Below, piece by piece: positions 22,558-30,775 of a stretch of 64,000 bases of DNA (position 1 is the first letter of the stretch; every line of letters begins with the position of its first letter). The notes beneath the pieces are model-generated. The model did no database searches, had not been told where the DNA came from, and saw nothing but the letters and a program-made list of their open reading frames with translations. The translations under genes and the position numbers were made by a program. The DNA is taken from positions 37,355-101,354 of the forward strand of contig CAZJSQ010000003.1 in NCBI GenBank assembly GCA_964548885.1. The letters run 5' to 3'. The stretch comes from UBA12465 sp964548885 (GTDB lineage: Bacteria > Patescibacteriota > Patescibacteriia > Patescibacteriales > UBA12465).

Positions 22558-24636
22558 ATGGCTCGAGACTACGCGCTTCAAAACATCAGAAATATTGGTA
22601 TCATGGCGCACATTGACGCCGGCAAAACTACTTTTACCGAGCGTGTTTTGTTTTATACCGGCAAGAAGCATAAGATCGGCGAGGTCCATGAAGGCGCCGC
22701 GGAAATGGACTGGATGGAACAGGAAAAGGAAAGAGGCATCACCATCACCTCCGCCGCCACCACCTGTTTTTGGAAACACAATAAAATAAATATCATCGAT
22801 ACTCCGGGTCACGTCGACTTCACGGTTGAAGTTGAGCGTTCCTTGCGCGTTTTAGACGGAGCGGTCGCTGTTTTTGACGGTCAGGCCGGCGTTGAACCGC
22901 AGTCTGAGACCGTTTGGCGCCAAGCGGATAAGTATAATGTTCCCCGCCTCTGCTTCGTCAATAAGATGGACAAGATGGGTGCGGATTTTTATATGAGTTT
23001 GAATTCCATCCGGACCAGATTGAACCAGAAAGCGTTCGCCATCCAATTGCCTATCGGCGCGGAAAATAACTTAACGGGCGTCATTGACTTACTGGCTCAA
23101 AAAGCTTATCAATTCCCCGGCGTTAACGGCGTCAATATTGAAGAAGTTCCGATTCCGGAAGATATGAAGAAAAAAGTCGCCGAGTTCCATAATGAGCTGA
23201 TCGAAAGAGCGGTGGAATGCGATGAAAAAACGATGGAAAAATATTTAAACGGCAGCGAGATCAGCGCCGAAGAATTAAAGGCCGCCATCAGAAAAGGCGT
23301 TATCGCTAACGCGATTTATCCGGTTTTATGCGGCAGCGCTTTGCAGAATATCGGCGTTCAATTAGTTTTAGACGCGGTTAATGATTATCTCCCGTCTCCT
23401 TTGGATGTTCCGAAGTTGGAAGTGACCGACGTAAGTGACGCGGATAAAAAAATAATCATTTCGGCTGACGATAACGAGCCTTTCGTCGGCTTGGCTTTTA
23501 AGATCGCCACCGACCCCTTCGTCGGCAAACTTTGTTTCGTCCGTGTTTATCAAGGCGTTTTGACCGCCGGTTCTTATATCCTTAACTCCTCTAAAGATAA
23601 CAAGGAAAGAGTCGGTCGTTTAGTCCGCATGCACGCCAACCATCGGGAAGAAGTCAAAGAAGTTTGCGCCGGCGATATCGCCGCCGTCATCGGTTTGAAA
23701 AATACTACTACCGGCAATACTTTATGCGCTGAAGATAATCCGGTCTTGCTGGAGTCGATCGTCTTTCCGGAACCGGTTATTAAGATTGCGGTTGAGCCGA
23801 AGACTAAGGCGGACCAGGAAAAGATGGGGGTCGCTTTACAGCGTTTGGCGGAAGAAGATCCGACTTTTAGAGTAGAAACCGACCCGGAAACCAATCAGGT
23901 TTTGATTTCCGGCATGGGCGAACTGCATTTGGAAATTATTGTTGACAGAATGAAGCGCGAATTCGGGGTGGAAGCCAATGTCGGCAATCCGCAAGTTTCT
24001 TATCGTGAAACCATCACTAAAATCGCGGAAGCGGAACATAAATATGTCAAGCAGTCCGGCGGACGCGGCCAATACGGCCATTGTTCTTTACGGGTTGAAC
24101 CGCTGGAATCCGGTAAAGGTTTTGAATTCGCCGATGAAGTTAAAGGCGGCGTCATTCCGAGAGAATTTATTCCGGCGATTGAGAAGGGCGTTAAGGAAGC
24201 TATTTTGAGCGGTACCGTGGCCGGTTATCCGATGGTTGATGTTAAGGCGGCCGTTTTCTACGGTTCTTATCATGAAGTTGACTCTTCGGAAATCGCCTTT
24301 AAACTGGCGGCCATTTTCGCTTTCAAGGAAGCTTGCCAAAAAGCCGGGCCGATCTTATTGGAACCGATCATGAAAATCGAAGTCACCACTCCGGAAGAAT
24401 ATATGGGTAACATTATCGGCGACTTGAGTTCTAAGCGCGGACAGATAGAAGAAATGTCCGATCGCGCGAACATTAAAGTCGTGAAGGCGAAAGCGCCGTT
24501 ATCGGAAATGTTCGGTTATTCCACCGGCTTGCGTTCCATGAGCCAAGGCCGGGCGAATTACACTATGGAATTTTCCCATTACGCCGAGGTGCCGAAGAGC
24601 GTTCTCGAGCAGATAAAAGAAAAACAAGGAAAATAG
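22558..24636 (+). CDS. fusA: Elongation factor G
   Basis: EF-G uses GTP to move tRNA and mRNA through the ribosome. The 692-residue protein has G1 AHIDAGKTT near residue 18, G2 RGITITSAATT, G3 DTPGHVDF and G4 NKMD, then domain II, domain III (MGELHLEIIVDRM), domain IV with SGGRGQYGHC and domain V (GYSTGLRSMSQGRANYTMEF). Length and all domains are normal. It is followed 25 nt later by an unknown gene that separates it from tuf. Confidence 0.98.
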   Translation: MARDYALQNIRNIGIMAHIDAGKTTFTERVLFYTGKKHKIGEVHEGAAEMDWMEQEKERGITITSAATTCFWKHNKINIIDTPGHVDFTVEVERSLRVLDGAVAVFDGQAGVEPQSETVWRQADKYNVPRLCFVNKMDKMGADFYMSLNSIRTRLNQKAFAIQLPIGAENNLTGVIDLLAQKAYQFPGVNGVNIEEVPIPEDMKKKVAEFHNELIERAVECDEKTMEKYLNGSEISAEELKAAIRKGVIANAIYPVLCGSALQNIGVQLVLDAVNDYLPSPLDVPKLEVTDVSDADKKIIISADDNEPFVGLAFKIATDPFVGKLCFVRVYQGVLTAGSYILNSSKDNKERVGRLVRMHANHREEVKEVCAGDIAAVIGLKNTTTGNTLCAEDNPVLLESIVFPEPVIKIAVEPKTKADQEKMGVALQRLAEEDPTFRVETDPETNQVLISGMGELHLEIIVDRMKREFGVEANVGNPQVSYRETITKIAEAEHKYVKQSGGRGQYGHCSLRVEPLESGKGFEFADEVKGGVIPREFIPAIEKGVKEAILSGTVAGYPMVDVKAAVFYGSYHEVDSSEIAFKLAAIFAFKEACQKAGPILLEPIMKIEVTTPEEYMGNIIGDLSSKRGQIEEMSDRANIKVVKAKAPLSEMFGYSTGLRSMSQGRANYTMEFSHYAEVPKSVLEQIKEKQGK

Positions 24637-24661
24637 AAATTATATTTTTCCGCATATATAT

Positions 24662-25108
24662 ATGTTTCCAGAACAATTAAAGAAAATTTTAAATCTAGTT
24701 AAGAAAACCGGCGACCGGGTGGTTATTTTTGACGCGAGCGCGCTGGAGGATTCTTACGTGATAATGGATTTTAACGATTACGTCGCCGGTTTGAATTCCG
24801 CCCCCGCTGTCGCCAGCTTTAATCTCGCTCCGGCCGCTAAGGCTTCCCGGATTCAGGAAGCGCCGGTTGATACCTCGGTTAATACCCCGATTAATACCTC
24901 GGTTAATACCCCGATTAAAACTGATTTATCGGCTAATATTGAAGAATCGGAAAATTTGACAGAAGAAGATTTAACTGATAAAATTAATCGCGAAATCTCG
25001 ATGTGGAAAAATCGGGAAAGTTCTGTTTACTTGGGGGAAGAGAACAAGCCGAAAAAAGCCTGGACCATTCCTTCTCAAGTAAAAGATAAAGCGCAGGAAG
25101 TTGAATAA
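24662..25108 (+). CDS. Unknown protein between fusA and tuf
   Basis: A 148-residue soluble protein with no recognised family. The first 45 residues look folded (ELKKILN-like helix, then VVIFDASALEDSYVIMDFNDYV). The middle is Ala/Pro/Thr-rich and contains a duplicated TSVNTPIN unit encoded by an exact 24-bp tandem repeat. The C-terminal 50 residues are charged, with ISMWKNRESSVYLGEE near 115-130. It starts 25 nt after fusA in the same direction, so it is co-transcribed with the elongation factors. A link to translation is suggested only by position. Confidence 0.6.
   Translation: MFPEQLKKILNLVKKTGDRVVIFDASALEDSYVIMDFNDYVAGLNSAPAVASFNLAPAAKASRIQEAPVDTSVNTPINTSVNTPIKTDLSANIEESENLTEEDLTDKINREISMWKNRESSVYLGEENKPKKAWTIPSQVKDKAQEVE
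24871..24918 (+). repeat. 24-bp exact tandem duplication in a coding region
   Basis: Two adjacent identical units of 24 bp (24871-24894 and 24895-24918) encode a repeated 8-residue segment of the unknown fusA-tuf protein. An exact DNA repeat points to recent duplication by slippage. Confidence 0.9.
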
Positions 25109-25171
25109 AAAGCGTAAACAAGTTGGCTAAATTTATAAATAATTTAATAAAAATTAATTAAGTTCGGCTGG

Positions 25172-25211
25172 TTTCCTGAATTTCAGGAAAGAAACCCCGT
25201 GGTAAGCGGGG
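25172..25211 (+). promoter_or_regulatory. Two tandem hairpins in the tuf leader
   Basis: First, TTTCCTGAATTTCAGGAAA (25172-25190), a perfect palindrome related to the one before rpsL. Second, CCCCG-TGGTAAG-CGGGG (25195-25211). GGTTTC (25170-25175) could also pair with GAAACC (25191-25196), giving a competing fold. The tuf ATG is 18 nt further on. No T-run follows, so control of translation or processing is more likely than termination. Confidence 0.5.
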
Positions 25212-25228
25212 GCCTAACACCAAAAAAC

Positions 25229-26419
25229 ATGGCAACAGACAAATTTGATCGCACCAAGCCCCATGTTAACGTCGGTACTATCGGCCACGTTGACCACGGG
25301 AAAACTACCTTAACTGCCGCGATATTAGCCGTTTCCAGCGCCAAGGGCATGATGGCTTCCAAGAAAGGCGTTAATGAAATTGATGCCGCTCCTGAAGAAA
25401 AGGAGAGAGGGATCACGATCGCGACCGCTCACGTGGAATATGAATCCGCGAAGAGACATTATGCTCACGTTGATTGTCCGGGTCACGCCGATTATGTCAA
25501 AAATATGATTACCGGCGCCGCTCAGATGGACGGTGCTATTTTAGTGGTGGCGGCGACCGACGGCCCGATGCCTCAAACCAGAGAACATATCTTATTGGCT
25601 CGTCAGGTCGGTGTTCCTTATATCATCGTTTTCTTGAATAAATGCGATATGGTTGAGGACAAAGAATTAATCGATCTCGTTGAAGAAGAAATCCGTGATT
25701 TATTAAAAAAATATGAATTCCCGGGCGACACCACTCCGATTATCAGAGGCTCGGCTTTAAAGGCTTTAGAAAATCCGACCGGTCCCGACGTCGAATCGAT
25801 TGTAAAGTTAATTGAAACTTTAGACAGTTATATTCCGGAACCGGTTAGAGATGTCGACCATCCTTATCTCATGCCGATTGAAGATATTTTCTCAATTGAA
25901 GGCCGCGGTACTGTCGTTACCGGCCGCATTGAGAGAGGGGTTGTCAAAGTCGGCGATGAAGTTGAAATCGTCGGTTTGATGGATACCAAGAAGACCACTG
26001 TTACCGGCATTGAAATGTTCAATAAATCTTTAGACCAGGGCCAGGCCGGGGACAACGCCGGAATCCTGTTGCGCGGCACCAAGAAGGATGAAGTTGAGCG
26101 CGGACAGGTACTATGCAAACCGGGTTCCGTTACTCCGCACACCGAGTTCACCGCGGAAGTTTACGTCTTATCCAAGGATGAAGGCGGACGCCATAAGCCG
26201 TTTTTCAACGGTTATAAGCCGCAGTTTTACTTCAAGACCACCGATGTTACCGGCGATATTAATTTACCGGCCGGGACGGAAATGGTTATGCCGGGTGACA
26301 CCACTAACCTAACCATCAAGTTAATCGCTCCGATTGCCCTTGAAGACAAGCAGAAATTCACCATTCGCGAAGGCGGTCGCACCGTGGGCGCGGGTGTCGT
26401 TACCAAGATTTTAAAGTAA
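25229..26419 (+). CDS. tuf: Elongation factor Tu
   Basis: EF-Tu delivers aminoacyl-tRNA to the ribosome with GTP. The 396-residue protein shows G1 GHVDHGKTTL, RGITIATAHVEY in switch I, DCPGHADYVKNMI, NKCDMV and SALKALE, then domains II and III ending GGRTVGAGVVTKIL. The frame extends upstream to 25199, but the conserved N-terminus (TDKFDRTKPHVNVGTIGHVD) fits the ATG at 25229. A large imperfect hairpin containing repeat copy C follows the stop. Confidence 0.98.
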   Translation: MATDKFDRTKPHVNVGTIGHVDHGKTTLTAAILAVSSAKGMMASKKGVNEIDAAPEEKERGITIATAHVEYESAKRHYAHVDCPGHADYVKNMITGAAQMDGAILVVAATDGPMPQTREHILLARQVGVPYIIVFLNKCDMVEDKELIDLVEEEIRDLLKKYEFPGDTTPIIRGSALKALENPTGPDVESIVKLIETLDSYIPEPVRDVDHPYLMPIEDIFSIEGRGTVVTGRIERGVVKVGDEVEIVGLMDTKKTTVTGIEMFNKSLDQGQAGDNAGILLRGTKKDEVERGQVLCKPGSVTPHTEFTAEVYVLSKDEGGRHKPFFNGYKPQFYFKTTDVTGDINLPAGTEMVMPGDTTNLTIKLIAPIALEDKQKFTIREGGRTVGAGVVTKILK

Positions 26420-26420
26420 G

Positions 26421-26522
26421 CACTTTGACCCGCTCTTTCCGTCTCCGCCTCCGCCTCCGCCTCCGCCAGTTGGCGGATGGCGGATGGCGGGAGCGGAAGC
26501 GAAAAAGGGCGGGTTTGCAGTG
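26421..26522 (+). repeat. GC-rich REP-like palindrome, copy C, within a larger stem
   Basis: Hexamers CTCCGC/GCCTCC repeated about four times (from 26442) lead into the palindrome GCCAGTTGGC (26465-26474) and two GGATGGC heptamers. Read on the minus strand this is copy A with different arm numbers. Outer arms CACTTTGACCCGCTCTTTC and GAAAAAGGGCGGGTTTGCAGTG can pair imperfectly, so the whole spacer between tuf and rpsJ can fold as one hairpin and may act as the tuf terminator. Confidence 0.7.
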
Positions 26523-26542
26523 ACTATTTCTAAATAATAATT

Positions 26543-26878
26543 ATGCCCGAAGACAAAAAAGACGAAAAAGAATTTAAGCAGAGAATCAGGATTAAGATCA
26601 AGGCGTTTGATCATAAGATCATTGACCAATCCACTAAGACCATCGTGGAAACTATCGGGCGTAGCGACGCTCAGTTTTTTGGGCCGATTCCGCTGCCGAC
26701 AGAAAAGAGAAAATATACGGTCAACCGTTCAACCTTTGTTCATAAGGACGCTCGCGACCAATATGAAATGCGCATCCACAAGCGGATGATTGATATTATT
26801 GATCCGACCGCGAAAACCATTGAAGATTTAACTAACCTTAGCTTACCGGCAGGGGTTGACGTGGAAATAAAAATGTAG
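26543..26878 (+). CDS. rpsJ: 30S ribosomal protein S10
   Basis: S10 lies in the small-subunit head and also takes part in antitermination as NusE. The family core starts at about residue 14 (IRIKIKAFDHKIIDQSTKTI) and includes GPIPLPTEKRKYTV and HKDARDQYEMRIHKRMIDI. A 12-residue Lys/Asp/Glu extension precedes it. Unlike the usual S10 operon, rplC does not follow directly: a 209-nt spacer with folded RNA and a terminator comes between. Confidence 0.96.
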   Translation: MPEDKKDEKEFKQRIRIKIKAFDHKIIDQSTKTIVETIGRSDAQFFGPIPLPTEKRKYTVNRSTFVHKDARDQYEMRIHKRMIDIIDPTAKTIEDLTNLSLPAGVDVEIKM

Positions 26879-26900
26879 TAGTATTTAAAAGTAATATTAA

Positions 26901-27067
26901 TTAGTTGAAAAGCGCTTAGATAACTCTGTCGACGTAGAAAGTGTTTAAGCGAAGATTAACTAAATTTGGAGAAAAACTAGCCGGATAAACACAATATAAA
27001 AAATAGAGGTTAAGTGTATTTTTTATCATTTGGTTTTTAAGCTGGTTTCTAAACCAGTTTTTGTTTT
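26901..27067 (+). promoter_or_regulatory. Structured leader with terminator before rplC
   Basis: TTAGTT (26901-26906) pairs with AACTAA (26958-26963) and CGCTTA (26913-26918) with TAAGCG (26946-26951), giving a branched hairpin. Further on, AAAAAATA and TATTTTTT can pair. The segment ends in an intrinsic terminator, CTGGTTT-CT-AAACCAG followed by TTTTT (27042-27062). The rplC ATG is 20 nt after the T-run. The layout resembles an autogenously controlled leader such as the S10 leader regulated by L4, but no sequence match to that element is claimed. Confidence 0.6.
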
Positions 27068-27087
27068 ATTAAGGTCCAGAAAAATAT

Positions 27088-27894
27088 ATGAAATTTATTA
27101 GCGGAAAAAAATTAAGCATGACTCAGATCTGGTCCGGCGATGCGGTTATGGCCGTGACTCCGGTTTTGGCCGGTCCGTGCGTTATTACTCAAATAAAATC
27201 TAAGGTGAAAGACGGATATGAAGCTTTGCAATTAGCCTATGGCGAACGCAAAGCCAAGAATATCAATAAGCCGCAGTTGGGCCATTACAAGAAGACGGGC
27301 GTTAAACCGGCCCATGTTCGTGAATTCAGAATGGATAACGCCGCCGATTTTAAGACCGGGGATGTTGTCAGCGTTGAGACCTTCGCTGTCGGCGATAAGA
27401 TTAATGTTACCGGCGTTTCTAAAGGCCGGGGCTTCCAGGGCGTGGTTAAACGTCATCATTTTCACGGTTTCCGTAAAACGCACGGTAATAAAGATCAGGA
27501 AAGGATGCCCGGCTCCATCGGTCCTAAAGGTCCGGCGCACGTCTTTAAAGGAATGCGCATGGGCGGTCGCATGGGCGGAGACAGAGTTACCACCACTAAT
27601 TTAGAAGTGGCCGCGATTGATACGGCCCAGAATATAATTTTTGTTAAAGGAGCGGTTCCGGGAGCGATTAATGGTTTTGTGATGATTAAGGGCGACGGCG
27701 AACTGAAAGTTAATTTAAAATCGGCTCAGCGCGAAACTTCGGCGGAAGGAGCGAAGAACGAAGCTCCGGTAGCGGAAACTTCGGTGCCGGAAGTAAAGAC
27801 CGAGGTTACGGAAGCGGTCGCGCCGACGGAAGAAACAACGAAAGAGATAAAAGAGGAAACCAAGGAAAAAATTGTCACCGCCGCCGGGAAATAA
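27088..27894 (+). CDS. rplC: 50S ribosomal protein L3 with C-terminal tail
   Basis: L3 is an early assembly protein close to the peptidyl transferase centre. The core covers residues 1-210: MKFISGKKLSMTQIW, then SKGRGFQGVVKRHHFHG and the Gly-rich MPGSIGPKGPAHVFKG with MGGRMGGDRVTTTNLEV. Residues from about 212 to 268 form an extra tail of Glu, Thr, Val and Lys (ETSVPEVKTEVTEAVAPTEE) not present in typical L3 of about 210 residues. It opens the main S10/spc transcript after the leader terminator. Confidence 0.96.
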   Translation: MKFISGKKLSMTQIWSGDAVMAVTPVLAGPCVITQIKSKVKDGYEALQLAYGERKAKNINKPQLGHYKKTGVKPAHVREFRMDNAADFKTGDVVSVETFAVGDKINVTGVSKGRGFQGVVKRHHFHGFRKTHGNKDQERMPGSIGPKGPAHVFKGMRMGGRMGGDRVTTTNLEVAAIDTAQNIIFVKGAVPGAINGFVMIKGDGELKVNLKSAQRETSAEGAKNEAPVAETSVPEVKTEVTEAVAPTEETTKEIKEETKEKIVTAAGK

Positions 27895-27919
27895 TAATAA
27901 ATAGCGAATTACGAATCGT

Positions 27920-28573
27920 ATGAAAATAAAAGTTTACAATCAATCCGCCGAGGCCGTTAAAGACTTAGAATTGTCGGCTAAGATTTTTGGGATTAAACCT
28001 AATAATGAATTATTGCATCAGGCGGTTATCGCCAGTCAGGCTAATTCCCGCCAGGTTTTGGCGCATACTAAAGATAGAAGCGAAGTTTCCGGCGGCGGCA
28101 AGAAGCCTTGGAAACAGAAAGGTACCGGCCGCGCTCGCGCCGGAAGCAGCCGTTCTCCGATTTGGATCGGCGGCGGCGTCACTTTCGGTCCGAGAAAAGA
28201 TCGCAATTTTAAACAAAAAATAAATCAGAAAATGAAGCAGAAAGCCTTGTTTATGGCTTTATCAGATAAAGTCGCCACCGGTACTTTAGCGGTTTTAGAC
28301 AATCTTGATTTCAGCGATTATAAGACTAAGAATTTTAATGCGATGCTCTCGGCCGTGGAAAAGAAGATTTTAATGAATAATCGCCGCGATATCTTGGTTA
28401 TCAATGATTCTAAGAACGCTAAGACCCAGTGTTCCGGACGCAATTTGCCGGGCGTGAAACTTATTCATCTGGAAAACATCAATTTACTTGATATTTTGAA
28501 TTATAAAAATTTATTAGTGACGGAAAACGCCGTTAAGACCTTAGCGGACCGTTATGGCCAGGACTTAAAGTAA
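27920..28573 (+). CDS. rplD: 50S ribosomal protein L4
   Basis: L4 lines the exit tunnel with an extended loop and in enterobacteria also represses its own operon. The 217-residue protein has TKDRSEVSGGGKKPWKQKGT and GRARAGSSRSPIWIGGGVTFGP, the loop sequence typical of the family, followed by the globular part ending VKTLADRYG. The presence of a structured leader before rplC makes autogenous control by L4 a reasonable guess, not shown by sequence. Confidence 0.96.
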   Translation: MKIKVYNQSAEAVKDLELSAKIFGIKPNNELLHQAVIASQANSRQVLAHTKDRSEVSGGGKKPWKQKGTGRARAGSSRSPIWIGGGVTFGPRKDRNFKQKINQKMKQKALFMALSDKVATGTLAVLDNLDFSDYKTKNFNAMLSAVEKKILMNNRRDILVINDSKNAKTQCSGRNLPGVKLIHLENINLLDILNYKNLLVTENAVKTLADRYGQDLK

Positions 28574-28581
28574 TCAATTAT

Positions 28582-29043
28582 ATGGCATTATTTGGAAAGA
28601 AAAAAATTGACGCGGGCGACAAAAATGAGGGGATTAAGCCAGCCGGCGCTAAATCGGAAACCGCTCCAAAAAAGGCGGCGACGAGCATGCAGGATCTTTA
28701 CAGCGGAGTCGCGCCGGTCGTCGGTTCTAAGAAGACGGCCGCGGCCGCTCCTAAGATCAATGATTCTTATCGCGTCTTAATCAGTCCGCTTGTCACGGAA
28801 AAGGCGACTAATCTCGTCGCGGAGAATAAATATGTTTTTATCGTCGCGGGAAGCGCCAATAAGATTGAAATTGCTAAGGCGGTTAAAGCCACTTATGGCG
28901 TCACTCCGATTCAGGTTAACGTCGTTAATGTTTCCGGAAAGAAAGTCGCTCGCGGCCGCATCAAAGGCCAAAGAAGCGACTGGCGCAAGGCAATCGTCAC
29001 GCTGGCCAAGGGCGAAGCCATTAAGATTTATGAAGGCGTTTAA
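28582..29043 (+). CDS. rplW: 50S ribosomal protein L23 with N-terminal extension
   Basis: L23 is at the tunnel exit and is the docking site for trigger factor and SRP. The core begins near residue 62 (SYRVLISPLVTEKATNLVAE) and contains NKYVFIVAGSANKIEIAKAV and GRIKGQRSDWRKAIVTL. The first 60 residues, rich in Lys, Ala and Gly, are additional to the normal protein of about 95 residues. Spacing to rplD is 8 nt. Confidence 0.95.
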   Translation: MALFGKKKIDAGDKNEGIKPAGAKSETAPKKAATSMQDLYSGVAPVVGSKKTAAAAPKINDSYRVLISPLVTEKATNLVAENKYVFIVAGSANKIEIAKAVKATYGVTPIQVNVVNVSGKKVARGRIKGQRSDWRKAIVTLAKGEAIKIYEGV

Positions 29044-29067
29044 TTTATAAAATATTAGTTTGCCTAT

Positions 29068-29904
29068 ATGGGTATTAAAAAAGTAAAAGCGAATACTCCC
29101 GGAAGACGCGAAGCCACCTTTGATGATTTTAAAGATGTGACTAAAAATGTCCCGGAGAAGAGATTGATCGCCATCAAGAAGAGGAGGGGCGGTCGCAACT
29201 CGCAAGGGAAAATAACTATTCGCCATCGCGGCGGCGGTTCCAAGCGCTATATCCGTTTGATTGATTTCAAACGCGATAAGTTTAACGTGGCCGCGACGGT
29301 CGCGACGATTGAATACGATCCGAACCGAGGCGCTCGTTTGGCCTTACTTAATTATTCCGACGGCGCCAAGAGATATATCATCGCTCCGGTTGATTTGAAA
29401 GTCGGCGATCAGGTGATGAGTTCTCGGGAATTGATTGAAATCAAGACCGGCAACGCTTTGCCTCTGCAGTTTATTCCGGCCGGAATGCCGGTCAGTTGCG
29501 TTGAACTGGAACCGGGTCAGGGAGCAAAAATCGCCCGCGGCGCCGGTAATATCGTTTATGTTATGGGCGTGGAAGGGAAATACGCGCAATTAAAAATGCC
29601 CTCGGGCGAAATCCGCCAGGTTAAGAAAGAATGCTTAGGCACTGTCGGCCGCGCCAGCAATCCCGATCATCGTCATATTTCTTTGGGTAAAGCCGGACGC
29701 AGCCGCCATTTAGGCATCCGTCCGACCGTTCGAGGCAGCGCCATGAATCCGGTTGATCATCCGCACGGCGGCGGTGAAGGCAACCAGTCCATCGGTCTGT
29801 GCCATCCGAAGACGATGTGGGGCAAGCCGGCTTTGGGCGTTAAGACCAGACGCAAGTGCCGCAGCGATCGCTTAATAATTAAGAGGAGATCTAAACGTAA
29901 ATAA
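29068..29904 (+). CDS. rplB: 50S ribosomal protein L2
   Basis: L2 is needed for subunit joining and lies next to the peptidyl transferase centre. The 278-residue protein has the family sequence throughout: RHRGGGSKRYIRLIDF near residue 51, GTVGRASNPDHRHISLGKAG near 191 and the terminal NPVDHPHGGGEGNQSIG with the essential His-Pro-His region. Length is normal and no extension is seen. Confidence 0.97.
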   Translation: MGIKKVKANTPGRREATFDDFKDVTKNVPEKRLIAIKKRRGGRNSQGKITIRHRGGGSKRYIRLIDFKRDKFNVAATVATIEYDPNRGARLALLNYSDGAKRYIIAPVDLKVGDQVMSSRELIEIKTGNALPLQFIPAGMPVSCVELEPGQGAKIARGAGNIVYVMGVEGKYAQLKMPSGEIRQVKKECLGTVGRASNPDHRHISLGKAGRSRHLGIRPTVRGSAMNPVDHPHGGGEGNQSIGLCHPKTMWGKPALGVKTRRKCRSDRLIIKRRSKRK

Positions 29905-29908
29905 ATAT

Positions 29909-30205
29909 ATGTCCAGAAGTTTAAAAAAGGGTCCCTACATCAACCTTCGCTTATTGAACAAAATAAAGAACTTAAAACCGGGCGATAAGACGGTCATTAA
30001 AGTTTGGGATCGCGCTTGCACGATTACTCCGGAAATGGTCGGATTTACTCTCGGTGTCCATAACGGCAAGACTCATCTGCCGGTTTATGTCGTCGAGAAT
30101 ATGGTCGGCCATCGTTTAGGCGAATTCGCCGCCACGAAAAAGTTTTTGGGTCACGGCGGCAGGATGGCGAAATCCCAGACCGGCGAAAAGAGCGATAAGA
30201 AATAA
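29909..30205 (+). CDS. rpsS: 30S ribosomal protein S19
   Basis: S19 forms a head complex with S13. The 98-residue protein begins MSRSLKKGPYINLRLLNKIK and carries TITPEMVGFTLGVHNGKTHL and ENMVGHRLGEFAATKKFLGH, all typical. It starts 4 nt after rplB, preceded by AATATATG rather than a Shine-Dalgarno motif. Confidence 0.97.
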   Translation: MSRSLKKGPYINLRLLNKIKNLKPGDKTVIKVWDRACTITPEMVGFTLGVHNGKTHLPVYVVENMVGHRLGEFAATKKFLGHGGRMAKSQTGEKSDKK

Positions 30206-30240
30206 AGCGAACTAAAAGAAATAATTAATCACCAACCAAT

Positions 30241-30747
30241 ATGGAAGTAAAATCCAGTTTAAATCATTTAAGAATGTCGCCGCGGAAAATCCGTTTGGTG
30301 ATTGATGTTATCCGTAAAATGCCGGTTGAAACCGCTTTGGATCAATTAAGATTCATAAATAAATTAGCCGCGGAGCCGATCGCCAAATTAATCAAATCCG
30401 CTATCGCTAACGGTGAGAATACCTATAGTTTAAAACGCGATAATTTATATATTAAAGAAATCCGTTCCGACGAAGGCGTAATGCTGAAGCGCTGGATGCC
30501 CAGAGCTCATGGCCGCGCCACTTCCATCAGGAAGCGCGGTTGTCATTTAAGCCTGGTCTTGGCGGAAATAAAGGCCGGCGATCAGCCGGAGAAGAAAGTA
30601 ATTCGAGCCGCCGATCCGGTCAAACTGGAAAAACTAGTGAAAGAAGGCGAAGCCGCCACTCAAAAAGTCGGCGCTAAGGCAGAACGAGATAAGGGCAGGA
30701 AAGCGGCCGGAGAAAAGACTAAAATGTTCAGACGCAAAGCCGGCTAA
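30241..30747 (+). CDS. rplV: 50S ribosomal protein L22 with C-terminal tail
   Basis: L22 spans the large subunit and contributes a hairpin to the exit tunnel. The core (residues 1-112) has HLRMSPRKIRLVIDVIRKM and the tunnel hairpin region MLKRWMPRAHGRATSIRKRG with CHLSLVLAEI after it. Residues 113-168 are an extra tail rich in Lys, Ala, Glu and Arg. Most L22 proteins are 110-120 residues. Confidence 0.95.
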   Translation: MEVKSSLNHLRMSPRKIRLVIDVIRKMPVETALDQLRFINKLAAEPIAKLIKSAIANGENTYSLKRDNLYIKEIRSDEGVMLKRWMPRAHGRATSIRKRGCHLSLVLAEIKAGDQPEKKVIRAADPVKLEKLVKEGEAATQKVGAKAERDKGRKAAGEKTKMFRRKAG

Positions 30748-30775
30748 TTAATTCGTAATTTGTAATTAAATCCAT

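Noticed and set aside
24871..24918. Integration or recombination site in the 24-bp duplication
   Set aside because: The units are in frame, adjacent and within a coding region, which fits replication slippage better.
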